From NCBI GenBank assembly GCA_964036295.1, contig OZ038465.1, positions 10,051,667-10,115,666 on the forward strand: a stretch of DNA of 64,000 nt. Direction: 5' to 3'. Source of the stretch: Plumapathes pennacea. Taxonomy: Eukaryota > Cnidaria > Anthozoa > Antipatharia > Myriopathidae. Below, piece after piece: positions 41,733-55,200 of the stretch. The notes below the pieces were generated by a model, which was given only the letters and a program-made list of their open reading frames with translations, had not been told where the DNA came from and did no database searches. Position numbers and translations under genes: made by a program. Position 1 is the stretch's first letter. Each line of letters opens with the position of its first letter.

Positions 41733-44700
41733 CTGAAGGAAAAATGTTTCGTACAATATTGCGACAAAGAAACTTGAGTGTTTTGAAGATTTAAAAGCAA
41801 AATGAGTCCAAAATATGATTAGTTGTCTGCACTCCTAATTTAACCCTCAAGTTTGTCAGCCTTCGTTCTGACTGCCTGCCCTGAACATGCCACTTTCTTT
41901 AAACTGAACTACACATAGTATTTAATGGAGAACTTTGTTTGCGAAACGTTAATTACACACACAAAAAGACGACCACAATGAAGGAAAAAACTGGAACACT
42001 TTAACACTTTTGTTATACCTTGGTTACAGCTTCTTCGACTTGATCCTTGGTTTCTAAATCTCCGGCGCTAAAAAGAAACACGCAAAGCCCGTTTACAACA
42101 TTCCCTTTAGTAAAGAAAACACGCAAAAACATTGAAGTTTGGAAACAGGAATGAAGGAAGAATATTGAGCTTTTATTTGTCCTCCAGCCCCGTCATTACT
42201 CAAAGGAACAGGCCATAAAATGAACGGTAACCATCCTAGGAAACTAATTTATGAGTTATCTCGAAGATCGAGTGGTCTGGTGCTAGATTCGCGTCTAAAC
42301 AATAATTAGTCATGCAGACTCTAAAGAGTAAGCCAGCCAATGACTACATGGATACGAGTTTGGCCTCAGGGAGCACTCCAGATCTCTTGCTTACTATGAA
42401 AACAGACTTCATAACAAACATTTCCAAACTATCAGCTGAATTTCCGCAGTGCAGCTGTGCGTGTGGAGGGTAACATCTTTACAGTTCGTACCTGATTGGC
42501 CCCCTGTTGCTGCTGGAGTCCTCCTGTTGTGATGGAACAGTGACAGACAGAGGAGAAAGTCTGCCATCTTCTGCAGGTTCTAAGGAAGCTGCAGAGAACG
42601 AAATAAAGACCGGGATCGGCCAACTGTTGAATATCACTTTGACTGGTACATTCTGGACCAATTTTTCATAAATCATGAACTGCTACTCTCACTACCTCGC
42701 TCATACGTTTCTTCTTCAAGTTTCTCTTTCAGTCTCACCAGACTGACTAAAACCATCAGTTCTCGCTGCATTACTCACACAATTTCTTCTTAAATTGGTT
42801 GAGAGAATTGGGATTTTGAACTAAAACTCGTGCGTAAAGGTTACAATGGTCATTACTTACCAGCTCTGGGGGAGGTCTGGGTCAAAAGGGAACAAAACAC
42901 ATCCCCTCCAGTGGCCCCTCGGGACTGCTGCACCTCCACCAGTTGAACCATGTAACCTGCGAGAAGTAACATTTACTGTAAAGTTGCTGTGGCCGGTGCT
43001 AATGCTATTCTTCCAATTATTGCTTTGGTTGCTGCTGCTGAAATTGCAAAGGCAGTATCGCTCGTGCCAGTTCCCGTGCAAAGAGCCCATTGTAATTGTA
43101 CAAAGGAACCCTTTTACCAAATCATCTTCTAGTTTGGCGTTGTGTCTTAACATTGTCCGCAGCAGTTACGCTGCACTCCTACGTCACTCCTGGTCGTCAA
43201 CACACGTGTTCATGGTAACCAAACTTTCGCTTTCCCACATCGACTTTCAGTTTATTTATGATACGTTTATCTCCACACCTACGCAGTCTAAGGCCCTGTT
43301 TATATGAGAAAAAGTTGACCCGGGGCCCCGCGTCACCCTCCTCCCCGAGTCAAGTTTACAGAGCGTTTCCGTGGAAAAAAAAGGTTGTCCCGGGTAGCCG
43401 GGTCAAAGCTGGCCCTCTCGGTTTGGAGTCTGGGAAGAATTTCTAAAACTCAGTTTATAAAGCCCACGGATGACAGGCGGAAGAAAGATCGTCTTATCGT
43501 TGATTTCTGTGCTCTTGTGCTTTCGATTATGCCGAAATTTTGTTTTTAACAGCGTTCCGTAAACGCGAGTTGGCCCTCCCTCCCGAGCCAAAGTGTTTGC
43601 ATGGAGAAAAGTTGTCCCGGCACCCAGGGTCACCCTATCTCAGCAACCGAGTGTCCCTGCCCCCAGGGTCACCCTGGCCCCCGAGGCAAGTTGTGATTTC
43701 TCATGTAAACGCTCGCTTCGATTTATGAAGAAATGTAAATAGTTGGCGCGCCCAGGGTGACTCGGGGAAGAGGGTGGCCTGGGTCCCCGGGCCAACTTAC
43801 TTTTTCTCATATAAACAGGGCCTAAGCCTAGTTCTCACAAGTACTACTAGCAGTAAAAACTTCATTTATGCAAGGTGGCCAGTTCAGCTACGACGCTGGT
43901 TGCCAGGGTTAGTACTCGTTCGCACGGCTCAGAAGGTGATTCACCAATATTTACGTACTACGCTCGGAATTATCGGTTAGTCTTAGGGCTAGGTTTAGGG
44001 TAGGTTTAGGAAGTACATGTACATATATAGGATGCCCTTCTGAACCGTGTGAACGAATGCTAACTGGTTACCAGAGGGGCCCTGCAAACCTAGCATTCCA
44101 TTGCATCAACAAACCTTTGTCGAGCACTGCTTCTTCCATTGCTACCGGATCATCACGAACTGCATAGTCCAACTGCTGAAGCAACTTGCTGTGAGAGAAG
44201 CGAGCTTACGGTTAGGTATTGTATGACATTCAAAGCAAAGTACACCAGGGATCAACTCAATAAACCTTTACACGTGTATTTTGTAGACAATGAAATTTTT
44301 TCTAACACCACCAAACCGATTTTAATCTTATGGAATCACAGGGCGCAGAGGAGTTCGATTGTTTACCATTATGTAAAACCCTATATAGTGATCTACATCA
44401 AGGATACCGCAAAACGATTTCATCGCATCGCAAGTATATATCTTGTACATTTGTTCAGGGTTTGTTGGGAGAATCAAACGCTGGAGGATTAAAGGTTTTC
44501 GAGAGAGGGTACTTGAGCTGACCTCCACGCAACTGCAAAAATAGTGTAATGTGGAGGACAGTGTTGTCTGTGACAAAACCAAAAGTGATTCCAAAATTGT
44601 GCCACAATAAAAATCGATTGGCGGATTTTTTGGTCCACTCGGCCATACAGGGTCACATGATACCTTCTACCTACTAACCTCATACTGTTAACAGGAATTC

Positions 44701-46167
44701 CAAATGACTGAGCAAAAAGCACAAGCTGAGAGGGCATCAGGTTTCTCAGTGCTGTGAATGAAAATGGACACAATTTACGTCGCACACCAGGCCTGATGTT
44801 TATGTCACGCACGAGGCCTGAAGTAGTCACGCACCAGGTATATCCGTGAGTCAGAACCGTGAGCACTAAACTAGACACCGCGGAAATACGTTCTTGAAGT
44901 CACTTCCGTTAGTTAGCGTTCTTCGACATTGCTATCTAACTTCTTCTAATCCGAGGTAAAAAACCACGTCGTGTGCAAACCTGTCATACAAAATACATTG
45001 AACTAACTTACAGTTGAGTATCGAGTGCGTTACACGGAGCTACAATATCTGCACTTAAATCCACAGTTTTGTGCAATGACCGCTGACTCAAAAGCAAAGT
45101 GACCGCACAGCCGAGAAACGTATTCCCGCGCGGTGTCAATAAACTACTGCCTCTCTGTATGCCTCTGCACACGTCCATAAGATTTGCCTGATTGTTTGGC
45201 TCCCCCTACCTGCGTCCACGATCCTTGGCGTGTTGGACCTGATCATCCTGAGTTTGATCCATTCCTGCAACAGGATAGCTTCCTCTCCCGTGTCCAGCAG
45301 GTAAACCTTTACGTGGCCGCGCTCAGGGCACCAAGCATCCAACAGGGCGATGTACGCCGCGCTATCACCTACACACACAGAAAACACGAGTAAAAAATTA
45401 AGCGTGGCAAGTAAAGAGTTCAACCGAACTTCAACTTCAGCAAACGTGACTTGAACTTGTGATTTTCGACGGGTTAGCGCTCGATACATCGGCCGAAACA
45501 ATATTTACAGTCTTCAGCATATTCACATCAAACTTACGTATGCATCGACAAATTCCAGCTGTTACCATCTCAAACCCCCTCCCTCCGAACAAATTCCCCT
45601 CCCCCGGCGCAACCAGGTCTGACAAATCCCCGCGGTTGCCCTGGTTGGGGGAGACAGCTACAGCTGGAGTTGATCGATGCAGTTGACGCAAACTAGTAGC
45701 TATTTCATTTTCTCACGAAAATGGGCAAATTTTTCGCGAGCCATTTTGTTTCACCGGAAGCACCGGGAGGTGAATAGTACTTGCTATTCCGAGTTTGAAG
45801 AAGCCAAACAGAACGCACGAAAAGCACTATTTACGTGCGTGGTATATACTAACACTCGTTGTTAAAAAAAGTAAAGTAAAGTGTCTTTATTTATACACGG
45901 TAAGTAATTCAGCAGAGCTAGTGGGGCCGTGTTTTAAACTCAACGTAAATCTGTTAAAAATCCCAACTGATCGAAGGCTAACCAGTTGGCTATTTACATA
46001 ACGTGGCCGGGGGTTTGAACGCGGGGCTACCGTGTTACAAATTCAGTTAGTGCTCAGAGCGGGACTTGAACCTGGGACCTCCAGATTTCAAGTCCGGCGC
46101 CCTCATCACTCGGCCACGCTGCCTCCTTGTTACAGGGACTATTCACAAGCCAGCGTTTCTCGCCAGT

Positions 46168-46202
<35 letters not shown>

Positions 46203-49200
46203 ACAAATGAACAGCTCACAAAAGAAAAGAGTGTGCTTGCGTGTACCTTTGGGCATTCCGTAAGTGAGAAGGACAATCATGGCATGTATGACAAGGATGT
46301 GAAGAGTAGCGGCCATATCAGCAAACTCCGTGTCTCTAGACCACTGAACAAACAGCTGATCTTGATTCTCTTGCTGCCGTGGAACACAAAACGTTAGTTG
46401 AAGTGAGACTTAGGAAGACGTGAAATGAATAAACAACAAATAGACACGTCTGAAACTGGTTATTTCTCATGATGGCCTATCATCATATCAGTCCCATCAC
46501 TGTAACGGATGCAATTCGAACCACGCACTTGACCAGCTACGGTTTCATATCTCAGTAGTTATCACCGTATCGCGAAGGTTATAAATTCGAATCCTGTTAA
46601 GGCCCGGATTTTTTTTCCGGGCCATCTTTGCAACTGCTTTAAAGTTGTTTCATAACTGTGAGGGCCATTTTCATTGTCATTCACCTAAATCGTGAATAGC
46701 ATATACATGTTTTAAAGAATGAGGTTTTTTCTCCTACGTTTAAACACACGCAATACCACCACGAACGCCCCCATGTTCATGCACTTCTTTCAAAAGTCTG
46801 ATTGGTACCGTTGAGATAAAAAACTTAGTAAAATAGTGTCCCTCCGTGCGCCATGTTTCTGAAATAATTATTTATTTTTCCTTTCGAGGCCTTTACTTGA
46901 AGCTCTTGTGAAATAGCGAAATATGGCCAACACCTTTGATAAACATATTCAAGGTATATGTTTTTTATTATCATTATCCCCAATTCTGCCTTTCTGGTGC
47001 TCAATGGCTGAGGTCTCCGATTAGACTGACCACAAGGCATGACAATAACAGAAATTTCACCCGTTTACGACAGCTTGACCACGGCTTTGTTTCAATATTG
47101 GACCAATATATAACGGTTTCCGATGACCATTGAAAGTGATAAAATCTTTCGATTGTTTTGGTTTATAATGATGTTTGCTACTTCCTGATTGGCTTGAGGA
47201 AGTTCAGCAACACGTTTGTCACCAATCTGAGAACAGGCTCTGTCCTCACCCAATCAAAAAGCGATCTTTTTAAGCACCCGTGATTGGCTTGGGTTCTTTC
47301 GGTTGACAAACACTATAGCTTGACAGAAAAAAATGAACAGTACAGAACCGAGTAATGCACACATGTAGATATTTAAGTCTGCGTACGTGTCATCAACATC
47401 TCATAGTAGAATCCCAGAGACCGCTGTACAGTCACGTGTCTGTATTGCAGATACACTACAGAATACTTGCCCAGTCTTCCTGTGCCTCGATGGCCTTCTG
47501 TAGTGCCAACACGAACATGGTGAGTAAAGCTTGGAGTGTCTCCTGACCACTCGCCTCGTCCGCATCCAACACTTTGTTAATAATGGTCGATCTCTCAATA
47601 AGCAGCTGAGACAAATCCTGATGAAAGCAAGAGATAAGGTGCTCAGCCTTTCGTTGCTTCAACTATCATCACTCCGTGCACAATCACAGGGCGCGTTAGC
47701 TTGGCACTACAGTGCATTACTCCAAAATAACCCCAAAAGAGCACATCTACAGGGTGTGTTGGTTTGGCATTACAGTGGAACCCCATTTACACGGCCACCA
47801 TCGGGATAAAAATCTGGCCGTATTAACGAGGTTTTCAGATAAGAAAATGACTGGGCGTTTGTTCCGCGGGACATAAAAAAAAGTGGCTGTAATAATGAGA
47901 TGGCCGTAAGACGGGTCCCACTGTATTCCAGGAAAGAGTGCATTCTGAAATAGAGATTCTCTTTTTCCAAACGAACGGTTATTCTGACGAGAGCTTAAAG
48001 AAAGCGGTCCTTGTCGCAAAAGGGCCTTATGCTCTTCACGCCTGTTTCAAACGTCGAGCTTCATACAAGTCGAATACAATGCAAATTAGCTAAAACAGTA
48101 GCTTTTAATTTGCGCATTTGCATTGTATTTGACTCAAGTGACGTTCGACGTTTGAAAAAGGCCTTAACTTCGCAATTAGGAGCAGAGACGATAAAACCCC
48201 TTCTTTTTCTCTGGATCGGTTGAATGAGTTTTCGTTCGCTTCCGAAAACGACGCCATCTTTGTTTTCACGAAGCAATGGCATCATTATTCCGGAATTCTA
48301 TGTCTAGGAACAGAACAAACGGAATGTATCCAAATATTTTGGGAACAGCTCCCAAACCAGCACGTATTCGCATATTCAGACAATTCTTGCCCCGGAATAC
48401 TAGCAAACGAACGCGCCCTGGTTTGGAGGCCCCTCGTAAAAAGCACCATGGTGGTGAGACTTTTCTCTTTAGAGCTCAGACGTTAAAAGTGTCTGAATAC
48501 GAGATTGGTCCCGCAGCATGGCGGGTGTACTGGGCGGGTGTCCATCCTGTTAGCTGATTTCTACTAGGTACTGTACATACCACAGTAGTAGCAGTGAATT
48601 CTTCATAAGATGTTCTGCCCGATTGCTCTGATAAGAACAGCAAATAGGCCTGCAGTCTCTCTGGAATAATCTCCACCTGGCAGGACTGGAAAATGATACG
48701 CACAAGATGAGAACATCGTCACTTGCTTGCTCGCGCGAGAAAATCGCAATCAGGTTTTGCTCTTGCTCCTGATTGGCCAAGAATGCTGCCAAAGTTAGAG
48801 AAATCCGAAAGAGTTGCAAACGCAAAATTAAAGCAGACAAAAATCCGAAAACGGCTCTTACACAAATTACTACACAATACCGTGCCTTTGCTTGACATTA
48901 AAATATAATTACGTCATTATGCGGCGGTTATGCATGCATGCTGAACAACCAATATCTGCACCTGTCTGAGGGCTTGGCAGCACATAGGTCTGACTGTATC
49001 AAAGTGAGGCAGACTGGGCAGATTCGCCAACAGCCATTTGTGAGCCTTCCAAACAGAACTGTCAGCGTGTTGCGACAAGAATGACGCTTCCTCTACTGTG
49101 GTTACCATGGAGATGCCTTCCTCCTCACAGACAACTGTGGTGTCCTGCACGACACCGGAGGGCTTATGAGACAGCACTAACTCGAGACCCTGAAGAAAAA

Positions 49201-52200
49201 AGACAAGCAGGTCAAGAAACAAGAACGTTACTCTATAACTGCCGGTTCATGACATCTCATTTAGGTCGCTTGGGGTATCATCCGAAACCGAAGGGCGAGG
49301 GGGGGGGGGGGGGGGGGGGGGGGTGGATTTACTTGGGAATGAGAAAGATGGTCCAATAGTATCCCAGTACTAAGTAGACTAAAACATTTTTTCGAAGCGC
49401 AGTCACATTCCAGTATTAACTGATAGGGCGTTTGTGCTTGGCTGATGTGAATCTTGTGGGAGGTTACAAGAAAACACTGTTAATTCCAAAAAGAAGCCCA
49501 GGTAATTCATTATTGGCTTTAATTTTAAAGATGAGACCAATTTACACTAGCAAAAAACGCAGTTAGTTGCCAATTGCTCGATGTTACTTCATCCAGTCAG
49601 AAAGCGCTATTTACGACAGCCAATCAAACACTGCTCGATCCACAAATACACGAAAATAACAGTAATAATGATGATGCAATGCGACACCTAACGAGATAAA
49701 CGTACGGTTAAATGGAAGAACAAAAACAAACATTGAATTACACCCAACAACCGTCGATAATCGTTGCAAAGGTAGCTGAATTTTTGCACCATAGTGTTCC
49801 CACGCTCTCCACTCCTACAAACACATTGGTATTGGAATATGGTACTTTTTCAGTTTCCCATTAGGTAGGTTATCAACCCTCCAAGCTCTACCTACAGAAC
49901 AGTGAGGAGGACAAGGAAGTCTGATGATCCTATCAATTCTCATTAAGTCACTCATACATTTCCTACAATAACGGTTGGGAGAATTTTGCATTGTGAGCAT
50001 AATATCACCTTGACAGCTGAATCTCTTTCAGACGTCTGCGCTGAGCAGAGTCTCCTCATGAAGTACTCCAACACCTCGACTGTAGACTCCGCATCAGCAG
50101 TGACTCCAAACAACAGAGAACGCAGCCGGGCCAGCACGTGCTTTTGAATATCCTGCACAAAAAAGCAAGGGTCGCAAATTCACTAACGTGACACCGCAGA
50201 AATACGTTATTGACGTCACTTCCGTTGGTCAGCGTTCGTCCCCATTATTATCTAACTTCGTCAAACTTGTGCGAAACGATGTTGTGATCACGTAAACTAA
50301 TAAACCAGTTAAAAACCGGTTCCTGACACATGCAATGCGCTCTCTATCTGCGCTTGTTTTGGCCATTATTTTCACTCGAGTCGTACAATAAATATTAAGA
50401 CAAATACATTAAAACGCTCATACTGGAACACACACGTACAACTCCTTATAGGCATGTCCTGTATTAGTAAATATGAGAAACAAGAATAAAATAAGAATGT
50501 TACTTACTAATCGTTTTTCCTGCTGCTCTCTCGCTGAGTCGTCCTCCTTTCCTTTCTTGTTCTCCGTTGGTTTGTCCAACAACAAAAATTCGCACAGACA
50601 CTGAACTGGCAGGCCTTCCAGAGAACCTTCGGCAGACTGCACCAGCTCTGCAAGCCACGGCATACTCTGAGACGCGCCCTAAATAACCAAAGTAAAAACG
50701 GAGTCAAAAACGGAGAGGGAGAAGCTAAACTGACCTTAAATAGAGGAGCAGCTGGGTTAACAGGTAAATTTGACCAAAGATGGGAAGAAAAACAGAAAAA
50801 GACAAAACTAGGGATGATTTCCCTAGAGTTGATAATTAGCCAGAACTGCTAACTAACCCACCGTTCCCCACAAATGTTGATCTGTTATCAATAAGAGTAC
50901 AGACAAAGGAAAATTGAATGTGAACAGTTGTTGTCGAAGCGGCCTGATCACAACCCTGTTGAATGAAACAAGACTAGGAGGAAGAAGACAACGGTTACAC
51001 ATGTTACACATACGACACTGCTATGTTTCAAAATAAATTTACATGAATGCATGGTGTACACACAATTCTATGTATTGTACATGCACAGTACCTGACGCTG
51101 GATGATGTCCAGTAGGAAGTCAGGTGATCTGCTGCGACACAACATTTGACCCAACTTCAAGCTGTGATTGGCTTCTTTCAACTGTTTTATGACGTTCTGT
51201 GGCGGACGGCGAGCTGGGCCCCTGGAGACAACAAACCATACGACTGTAATCATCATCAAACACCGCAGCATCTCCATGACAAAGTATAAAGCCCTGCCCA
51301 AACGAGGTGCAAGTCAACGCAAGTCGATGCAAGTTTTCAAACTTGCGCGGACTTGCGTTTCGTTTGGCCACCAACTTGCACGGACTTGCATCGACTTGCA
51401 GTGACTTGCATGGAATTTGAACATGTTCAAATATTCATGCAAGTCGACGCAAGATTTTCACCTAAAACAGCGAAGAGCGCGTTAGCAAAGGCCAGTCTAA
51501 ATCAAAAAAATCAAAAGTAAAAGCCTCCTCGTTAAGTTCCAGCTCAAGAGAGACTTTTTACTCGGTTTCTGACTCAGAACCGTCTAAAAAAGAAAAAGTT
51601 TTACAAAACTTGCATGAGCTTGCATCGACTTGCGTCTCGTTTGGCCAGGGCTTTAGAAGTGACAGCTATAGTATTGATATGGTTAGTGACCAGGATAATG
51701 ATAGTGACAGTACAATGAATGATAGTAAGTGTGATTAACAATGACAAATGATTGTGAGAGTGATGTACAATGACAGACAGGACGGTTGTTGGTAACAGTT
51801 GTAATTATAGCGAGTGACAATAATAGGGCCGTTTTCGTACCAAAAGCTAAAATAAATACACACCCAATCACAGAGGCTGTAAGAAACACTTTCGACCAAT
51901 CAGAAGCCAAGTGAAAAAGAATTCGCGTTTGGTTTTACTTTGAAGAAGAAACCACTCGGCAGTGAGAGTAAACCCCATCACCACTTGTTTGCTTGCGTGG
52001 GAATATCGCAATCAGGTTTTGCTTTTGCTCTTGATTGGCCGAAAATATTACTAAACTTGTTTGAACCAATCCGTAAACATAGCAAACGCAAAACAAAAGC
52101 AATCACACGATTACTTGTAACAGTAACCCGAAAACGGCTCTAATGATAAAGTTAGTGACAGTAAAAGCATTCGAGTATAGTGGAACCACCTCACTACCGT

Positions 52201-55200
52201 TTGAGTTTTTCTAATGTTTTTGACCTCCGGTAAGCGACCACCCTATGCTCCTAAAGAAGCACTTTTCTGAGCAAAGTCTAACTCCTTTTCAGAAATCGGA
52301 CCGGACAAAACACTGGCATATGTCATGTAACGTGCAAGACGAAACAGGGTTGATTACTTGCAACTTGAGTTGTTATATTCGCGACATTGTGGAAGCAGTA
52401 GAACCTCTGTGCTACTTACACTGGGTCCATGTTGATGAGCTGGCTCAACAGTAAGCTGTTGGTTTCTGTAATGGTCACCCCACTGGTAGCGGCTGCCAAG
52501 TGACACTCAAATTCAAGGATCTGCTCCTTCTCAGTTTGCCTCAGCTGTTAAAATAATAGTAGCATCTAAACATTCACGACCAAATAAGAATTCTAACTTC
52601 TGAACTTTGAAATGCAACCACCCGAATGAAACCTCAGAGTGACTATGTACCATTTTAAAATAAGATATGTAGTACGCGCAATCTGATTGGTAAAGGCTAA
52701 CGAAATGTCGTAGTATTCACATGAAGTACGTACAAGAACAGGGCTCCACAAGATAACCACACGCAGTAACTCACCTGCTGTTCTTGTACCAAAAGCTGCT
52801 CTCTTTCTTCACTTGTTGCAGCAGATGTTGGTGGTGGAAAGGAAAAGTTGCTGTAGAGAACAGTAAAAAATAAACAAATGTGTTGTCTCGTGACATTACT
52901 GACATCATCACCATCACCATCATCACCACCATCACCATCGTCATCATCATCAGCATCAGCAGCAGCATCAGCGTCATCCTCATCCTCATCTTCATCATTA
53001 TCATCAACATCACCATCATCACCATCATCATCATCATCATTATCATCATCACCATCATCATCATCATTATTATCATCATCATCATCATCGTCGTCGTCGT
53101 CATTTATTATTCTCAACATTATTATCATCATTATTTTATAATCGTCATCGTAAAGGTTATCATATTAGTCATATAAAAATCCTTACTTGGTCATGATCAT
53201 TTCCATGAAGCAGCTTAACATGGGAAAATTCCGCCACCCAGAATAACCTAAAATATACACAGATACAGCATTGCTAAATTACCAAATGAAGCACTTGACT
53301 GCACCTTGAAACACGTTTCTTGCTTCGTAGAATATAGTTAGTAAAGTAACACGTTTCTTGCTTCGCAGAATATAGTTAGTAAAGAAACACGTTTCTTGCT
53401 TCGTAGAATATAGTTAGTAAAGTAACATTCTTACCAATACTTATTGGATTGAGTGCAGCCACAATTCCAAGTAAAATCCAACCTTTCCAGTATAAATTTG
53501 AGATTGCCAGCTTTGGAGGAAAATATCTACAGACGTTTGTAGAAAAAAATACTGTAAAACCCACAATTAAAACAAATCTATGTATTACTTTACCAAACAC
53601 AACCAAACTGCTATACACTACTATAAAGCTCTGGTCGATTTGCAGGGACGATTTGCAACAATACGGTATTGCGCTAAAACTCGTTCAAGTGCAAAACCCC
53701 ACGTAGGGAAATTTTCGCGTTAGTTGCAGTGCTGCAATAGTTGCAAGTTTCTAATACTTCGTTTCAAACTTGCAACAAAGTTACGTGTATTTGAGCGTGC
53801 TGATCAGTGTAACACCACCTCGACGCTTTTTTGTGCAAATTTGGCTTAAAGTACTATGGTACATATTAGTTCTATCCCATCGAACTCAAGAACCTCTTTT
53901 AACCAACCAGAAGCCACAGTAAACTGGGATTACACTGGAGAATCATCTCCTAGTACATATTGTGTAAAACGTTGTAAAAGCCTTCTTCTTGCTTGTAAAT
54001 TAAAATTTACATAATCTCTACTCTTTTATACAATGAGTAAAACTTTGAGAGTGGGTAAACATAATTTACAAATTTAGTAGTAATTTACGTGTAAAATGCA
54101 TCCTACCGTAGTCATATTTACATATTGTGTAAAACAGTAGAATCTTTCAACTTGTTACTGTTTTTACTTTTGCTTCTGACTGGCTGAAAATGCTGCCAAA
54201 CTTGTTTGGACCAATACAAAACCAAAGCAATCACACGATTACTTTTTACCCGCTCTCCTAACTTCGCAAGAGCATCACGAAAGGGCTTACCCAGTTGGTA
54301 GCTGAATGTCCTTTGGATGATGATACGCACAAAGATTGAGAACAGCATCCAGCAGCTCCAGTCGACTCACATTCAAACCTGGCAAACCTGACAAACGAAA
54401 GGACACAAAAACAGCGAGTCAGTACACATTCACACTGCTCTACAGAGCTGGGCCCGCTTGTTCAAAGCACAATTAGGCTAATCCTGGATTTGGTCGAAAC
54501 GGCTTTATGAACATTTTTAACCTTAAAATGAGAAGCTTCCGCTCACACAACGTCTTCAGTTTGTTTTCTTTGAGCCAGAGCAAACGTTTTAGCTAGTTGA
54601 TCAGAACTCTGCAGTTTGTTGGCCAAAAACGAGAGGGAAAGAATTTGCCTAAAGAGGCAGTGTCATGAGATGCGCATGCGCGCGCGTTTGGTCGAATCTT
54701 GAAAACATTCGCCCAATGTTTTCAAGTTTGAAATCCAAGATGGCGTCCGCAATGGCGGTGAATCTGCCGCCGCTGTGGATGCCATCTTAGATTTTAAACT
54801 TAAAAACATTAGGCGAATGTTTTCAAGATTCGACCAAACGCCCGCGCATCTCATGCCACTGCCCCTTCAATCCTGGGTTAGCTTATTCAAGCTTTGAACA
54901 GCCGGGCCCTACTTATTCAAGATACTGTCGCCTGGGTCGCGTACTCACCCGTCTTTACAACTGCTGCTCGTCTGACCAGTCGGTCGGCTAAATCCAGCGC
55001 CTCAGGGGCAGTGACAGGCAGCTCGCTGGACAGACCGATGATTATGACCCTCATGAGCGTGTCTTCTTGAACAGGGCTCTCGCTCAGTAGAGTCAGCAGC
55101 AACCTGAAGTGCAAGTACACAGTGAAATTTCATTCCTTAGTTCATAATACAAATTCTCCCAACCACTCAAGAAGAAAACGTATGAGCGGTGTAGTGAGAA

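Noticed and set aside
44139-44492. Plus-strand frame of 117 codons
   Set aside because: Covers intron and the antisense of an INTS1 exon; no recognisable motif or splice context.
46373-46373. Alternative CAG acceptor for the INTS1 exon at 46247-46369
   Set aside because: It would not match the phase-1 donor at 47467; the acceptor at 46369 keeps frame and family alignment.
52697-53176. Asp-rich, Met-rich and Ser-rich frames
   Set aside because: Produced by the ATC repeat in an INTS1 intron. Only the exon at 52775-52850 is real.
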